64,000 nucleotides of DNA from Aplidium turbinatum (Eukaryota > Chordata > Ascidiacea > Aplousobranchia > Polyclinidae). Each line of letters opens with the position of its first letter. Positions within the stretch are counted from its first letter, which is position 1. Both the position numbers and the translations under genes were made by a program. Of this stretch, positions 60,301-64,000 are shown one piece after another. The DNA lies in the NCBI GenBank assembly GCA_918807975.1, contig OU964923.1, positions 19,449,235-19,513,234 of the forward strand, written 5' to 3'. Under the pieces are notes generated by a model. That model saw only the letters and a program-made list of their open reading frames with translations. It ran no database searches and had not been told where the DNA came from.

Positions 60301-61440
60301 TCAATATATATTTAATGATTGCTTACAGTTAGTTTTTTGAAGGTAGTTTTTGAATTTTTCGCGATGAACTGGCAACCAAATCTTTTTTAATGTCTTCAAA
60401 ACGTTAAGTTCATTCTTTGCGACACAATTGAAAGCAGTTTCTACAATCATTTTAAAGCTTGCATGACCAGAATCACACTTTAAAGAGACGATGACAAGAA
60501 GGTAATTAAACTGAGACACTGCGCATTCCGTGAGAGCGGAAACAAAAATATTACGTTGATTTCCAATAGTGAACAGTCCTCCTTTTAAATTCCTTTTAAT
60601 TTTCCACTCTAACACTCTAATAACACAGCATAATAATGGTGCACTGCAAGAGAGGTTACAATAAAACATAGTTCTGTTGGCTTGGATAAACTACCACGAT
60701 CAGCTAAAGCAAGAAGCTTGCAACACTCATTGCTTTCTTCCACTAAAGTGTCATCTTGACCGGCAACAAGAAGTTCCTTGCAAGCATTACATTTCCTACG
60801 AGGACAAATGCTTCTGTCAATATACCCAGCAACATAGTATGCCACATTCATGTCAGATGTGGATAGGTCATCTAATGTCGCAATCCTAAAAAAATCAACC
60901 AGCCAAGTTACTGACAATGCAACTTTTGTTGCTGTAATTGCTGGGAAATTTAAGGATGACAATTTGGCTCCAGCTAGCAAAGCTTCTTGTTGAAGTAAAG
61001 ACAGCATCATCTTGTATTTTATTACCTGAAACATTGAGTAAATGTAGTATCTATCTAAGAAGCTTCAACTAATTTCGGCATAAGCATAATCTTTGGGTAA
61101 TGACAGTACTTTATGAAGATAATGTGTTCTAATATGTATATTTTTTCTTTGTAATCAGTCATACAAATTTTGGAGGTAACATGCCAGAAAGCTTCAGTCT
61201 CCACAAATAATTAAACAATTAAGAATAAACAAATATACTTCTTCATGTGTGCCTTTGCAGCAAAATGTTATATAATATTTATGTGAAGTTGCTCTAACCT
61301 TTAAACTGATGTTTTACAAACATCACTTTCCACAAATTCTCCACCATTTTGATAAATCGAGCGGTTTCAAGAAAAGATGGGTGATCCTCAGCATAAAATT
61401 CCAATCCTCGACTAGTTGATTCATGGAAAATGTCTTAAAA
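60301..61440 (-). pseudogene. P/THAP9-like transposase remnant
   Basis: Minus-strand pieces in order: GLEFYAEDHPSFLETARFIK, then MVENLWKVMFVKHQFKG (61400-61305, in a frame with stops either side); AYYVAGYIDRSICPRRKCNA and CKELLVAGQDD (60900-60750); ESNECCKLLALADRGSLSKP; and KCDSGHASFKMIVETAFNCV with AKNELNVLKTL (60480-60390). The order (a YxAGYI block, a CxxC pair, an RGxLxxP block and a C..GH..K...FNCxAKN block) matches the C-terminal half of THAP9/P-type transposases as I recall them. No THAP zinc finger or catalytic core was identified. The gap between the first two pieces may be an intron (61020-61305) or decay. Confidence 0.6.
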
Positions 61441-61710
61441 TGTGTCATATGTTTAAGAGTTAATACATTGCAACTTTCAAGAACACTGAAGTTAATGTAA
61501 ATGACAGTCATGCAAAATTGATAAGCAAGCATATTTCTTTATATTGCAAACAAGCATATTAGATTACAATATAAAATAGACAAAACCGGATAATTGCATA
61601 GTCCAATTGTCAAATTTTTTATGATACATGTGATTATCCAATTATGTTATGGTTTAGTATTCAAGAATCTCATGCGATAAAACGGTTTGTGTATTTAACC
61701 AAGATATATA

Positions 61711-62037
61711 TTGAACCATAGGCATACGAAGCCGAGCAACGTTATCAAGTTTAGCATATTTAAAGATTATTATATTTACAAAAACACAAAACTACGCAAC
61801 AATTAAATATCGAACGTTTTCGACATCACAAGATGTCCTCTTCAGGAATAACATACATACAACTTCAGGAATAACATACATAAAGTTGTATGTATGTTAT
61901 TCCTGAAGAGGACATCTTGTGATGTCGAAAACGTTCAATATTTAATTGTTGCGTAGTTTTGTGTTTTTGTAAATATAATAATCTTTAAATATGCTAAACT
62001 TGATAACGTTGCTCGGCTTCGTATGCCTATGGTTTAA
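61711..62037. mobile_element. 327-base palindromic MITE
   Basis: The arms of about 150 bases are almost perfectly complementary, from TTGAACCATAGGCATACGAA at 61711 to GTATGCCTATGGTTTAA at 62037, passing through ATCACAAGATGTCCTC-type words. It is inserted in the P-like element. The near-perfect arms suggest recent origin or gene conversion. No obvious duplication. Confidence 0.85.
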
Positions 62038-62690
62038 CAAGACAAACTCTCTACCGAAGCTGTATCAAGATATATATGTGATAAATCAATTTTATCTGCA
62101 CAAGTCAAAATTTTAGTTTACGATTAACAAAAAGAAGTAAAACAAAGTAACTTCAGTTACTTAGATTAACAAAAAATACTGTAAACATACTTTTTGACTT
62201 ACTGAGAGCATGTGTAAAAAAAACATGGCTTGCATGAGTGTTCCAAAATGTGTTCAAAGCAAGAAGTTGGAATATCAAAATCAATCAATCAACTTCCAAT
62301 TTTTTCATGGTATTGCTCGCACCCATTTTTCCTCAGTTCAACATCATTGGGAAATTTGAACAGAGAAGTTTTAACCTCGCTACTTGATTTATATCCAGTT
62401 GTACATCCGGGTACATAGCAAGTGTTAACCATTTTATGAATTAATGGTCAAATGCATTATATAGTTATACATAAATAGTACTAAAAGTATAAGAATGATT
62501 AGTACGTTAAAACTACAGAATTACCTATGACATCAATACCTTGCCTAGGTTTTATGTGTGAAGCATTTTCTGGTATAAAAACTGTTTTATTTGAGACAAG
62601 TGACAGATTTTACATAAATAAAACAATTAAAAAGTATATGGGTAATCCACTTAGTTTTCATTCTGCTAATAACAGGATTTCTGCTTTATT

Positions 62691-62781
62691 TAGAATTTTA
62701 CACAATTTTAGAATTTTACACTTTTACAATTTTTACACTTTACAATTTTTACACAATAGAATTTAGAATTTTACACAATTT
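62691..62781 (+). repeat. AT-rich tandem repeat
   Basis: Irregular head-to-tail copies of TAGAATTTTACACAATTT and shortened variants (TTTACACTTTACAATTT). No coding potential. Confidence 0.7.
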
Positions 62782-63259
62782 GCCTTAACATTATAGCGTA
62801 CGTGAACAATGAACATCAAGTCTTGTGCAACATCATAACATTTGATGCATTCCTTCGGAAATATGTTTTTTCTTTTGTTGGAAGATGTGAAGTATCGTCT
62901 AACTCTATTGTTGCCTCCTTGATGAGGTCCGACTGCCATCGTAAATTAAATTACCGTCTTCAGTATAATAATTCTATGTATTCTATTATTTAGTTTTGAT
63001 GGCTGCCATGTCATCTGATTGTTTTTATCGTTCTGAATACTTTCAGTTCTTCTAACTTGTAACACTACCGTACCATTGTCTGTAAACTTGTAACAGTTGA
63101 TAGCATATTTAGTGAGATTTTGTGCATTTGCAGTTTGTGTATTATTCGTTGTTTTTCGTTGTTGTTGTTCGATGTTTGCAGTTTGTGTATTATTTCGTTG
63201 TTTTGGATATGGACAGCTTTGTCTGATGCAAATAAATATTATTATTATTTGAACAAATG

Positions 63260-63325
63260 AATAATATTTATTACCTACATCACATGACATCTAATAATAT
63301 TTATTACCTACATGACATGACATCT
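63260..63325 (+). repeat. 33-base direct duplication
   Basis: Two head-to-tail copies of a 33-base unit beginning AATAATATTTATTACCTACA and ending CATGACATCT (63260-63292 and 63293-63325), differing at one base. A looser ~50-base duplication (GCAGTTTGTGTATTAT) lies just upstream at 63128-63200. Confidence 0.85.
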
Positions 63326-64000
63326 AAGGTTTAACAAATACCAACATACCTTCAATGTCATCATTATTATAAACTAATTGACTACTGTCACTGACTGACT
63401 AAAATATAGAGCAGACTATAAGACTAAAGAAAAGTTTGAAAATAGTCTCCACTGCTAAACTGTGAACTGGTTTGAAGTGCAATAGTCACACCAACAAATT
63501 GTTGCCACAGTTGATACCTATATGATATATCCCACACCAAATTAACGTGTTAGGCTTTACTAGTGAATGCTACAGTCCATAAGCAAAAGGTGGCCATAGA
63601 TTCAATGCAGACATTATAACTTGTTTTAGCAAAGTCCAAAGCCAACCAAACTATAAGCCTGCCTTGGGCTAACGTACTTCTCAAAAGCACTTTAACAAAT
63701 TTGTATAGTTAACAACTTATTTCCTTTAACTTCTCCAAATTGAAGTACCACAGCAACAATCTTTTGGTTACTTCTCACTTGCAGATACGCTGCACGCTAG
63801 CTTACTGCTAATCACTAAAAGGAAGTATCTTGAAACTAGCCCTTCTAGTGTTCGGATAAGGAAAAAAACGGATGAGGCTTCGTATCCCGTAATATAAAAT
63901 CCCTAGTTTTAAAGTTTGGCTTTGTTTGTAACTTTGATCTGGCAACTCTGGACTGCAACTTGAGTACTTGACCAAAAGTTTTGGTAGCCACTTTAACAAG

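Larger units (their letters stand above)
59918..63905 (-). mobile_element. P/THAP9-like DNA transposon, 4 kb
   Basis: TAGGGACTTTATATTACGGG at 59918 and its complement ending TATAAAATCCCTA at 63905 form imperfect inverted repeats of about 68 bases, each also containing AACACTAGAAGGG. The 8-base duplication GTTTTAAA is perfect (59910-59917 and 63906-63913). A transposase remnant lies on the minus strand at 61440-60301. Later events inside include a 327-base palindrome and two tandem repeats. P elements and hAT both make 8-base duplications; the protein favours P/THAP9. Confidence 0.8.

Overview
This window is AT-rich nuclear DNA of an animal. It holds three host genes, all on the + strand and all with many introns: a tandem pair of secretory-type cyclophilin (peptidyl-prolyl isomerase B, PPIB) genes at 18.2-19.5 kb and 21.8-24.4 kb, and a 25-exon gene for a CCDC87-like coiled-coil protein at 34.2-52.2 kb. 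Most of the rest is mobile DNA, much of it nested: hAT-type elements with 8-bp target-site duplications (TSDs), two TAGGGTGG-ended DNA transposons, a P/THAP9-like element, a piggyBac-type MITE, TA-flanked palindromic MITEs, two tRNA-derived SINE families, a nearly full-length endonuclease/RT LINE and several LINE 3' fragments. No tRNA or rRNA gene, CRISPR array or bacterial-style operon is visible, and no retroviral or capsid gene was recognised. The host looks like a marine invertebrate, possibly a lower deuterostome or tunicate; that is a weak inference from intron density, repeat types and frequent TAGCCTA/TAGGCCTA words.

Layout. 1-9.4 kb: a 1.8-kb fold-back element, a copy of a GGCAGTGGC-ended repeat and LINE 3' fragments, with no host gene. 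9.4-17.8 kb: a dense nest in which copies of the GGCAGTGGC repeat lie in opposite orientations around LINE pieces; two copies of a CAGGCCTCG-ended hAT and one TAGGGTGG element are inserted there, and a second hAT lies inside one of those hATs. 18-25 kb: the PPIB pair, with MITEs and a LINE tail in the introns. 25-33 kb: SINEs interrupted by hAT MITEs, the LINE (its RT split by a piggyBac MITE) and a ZBED5-like hAT. 34-52 kb: the CCDC87-like gene, with at least eight transposon insertions confined to introns. 53-64 kb: a 3.9-kb TAGGGTGG transposon with ~350-bp inverted ends, itself split by a TA-flanked MITE, then three further elements including a 4-kb P-like one.

How the genes work. The PPIB proteins are ER prolyl isomerases that assist folding of secreted proteins. 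The downstream copy has a clear signal-peptide exon; none was found for the upstream copy. CCDC87 is known from sperm in mammals; here it is longer and intron-rich. For five insertions (28856, 54130, 12568, 16013, 25719) the empty target can be worked out from sequence alone, which gives a relative order of events.
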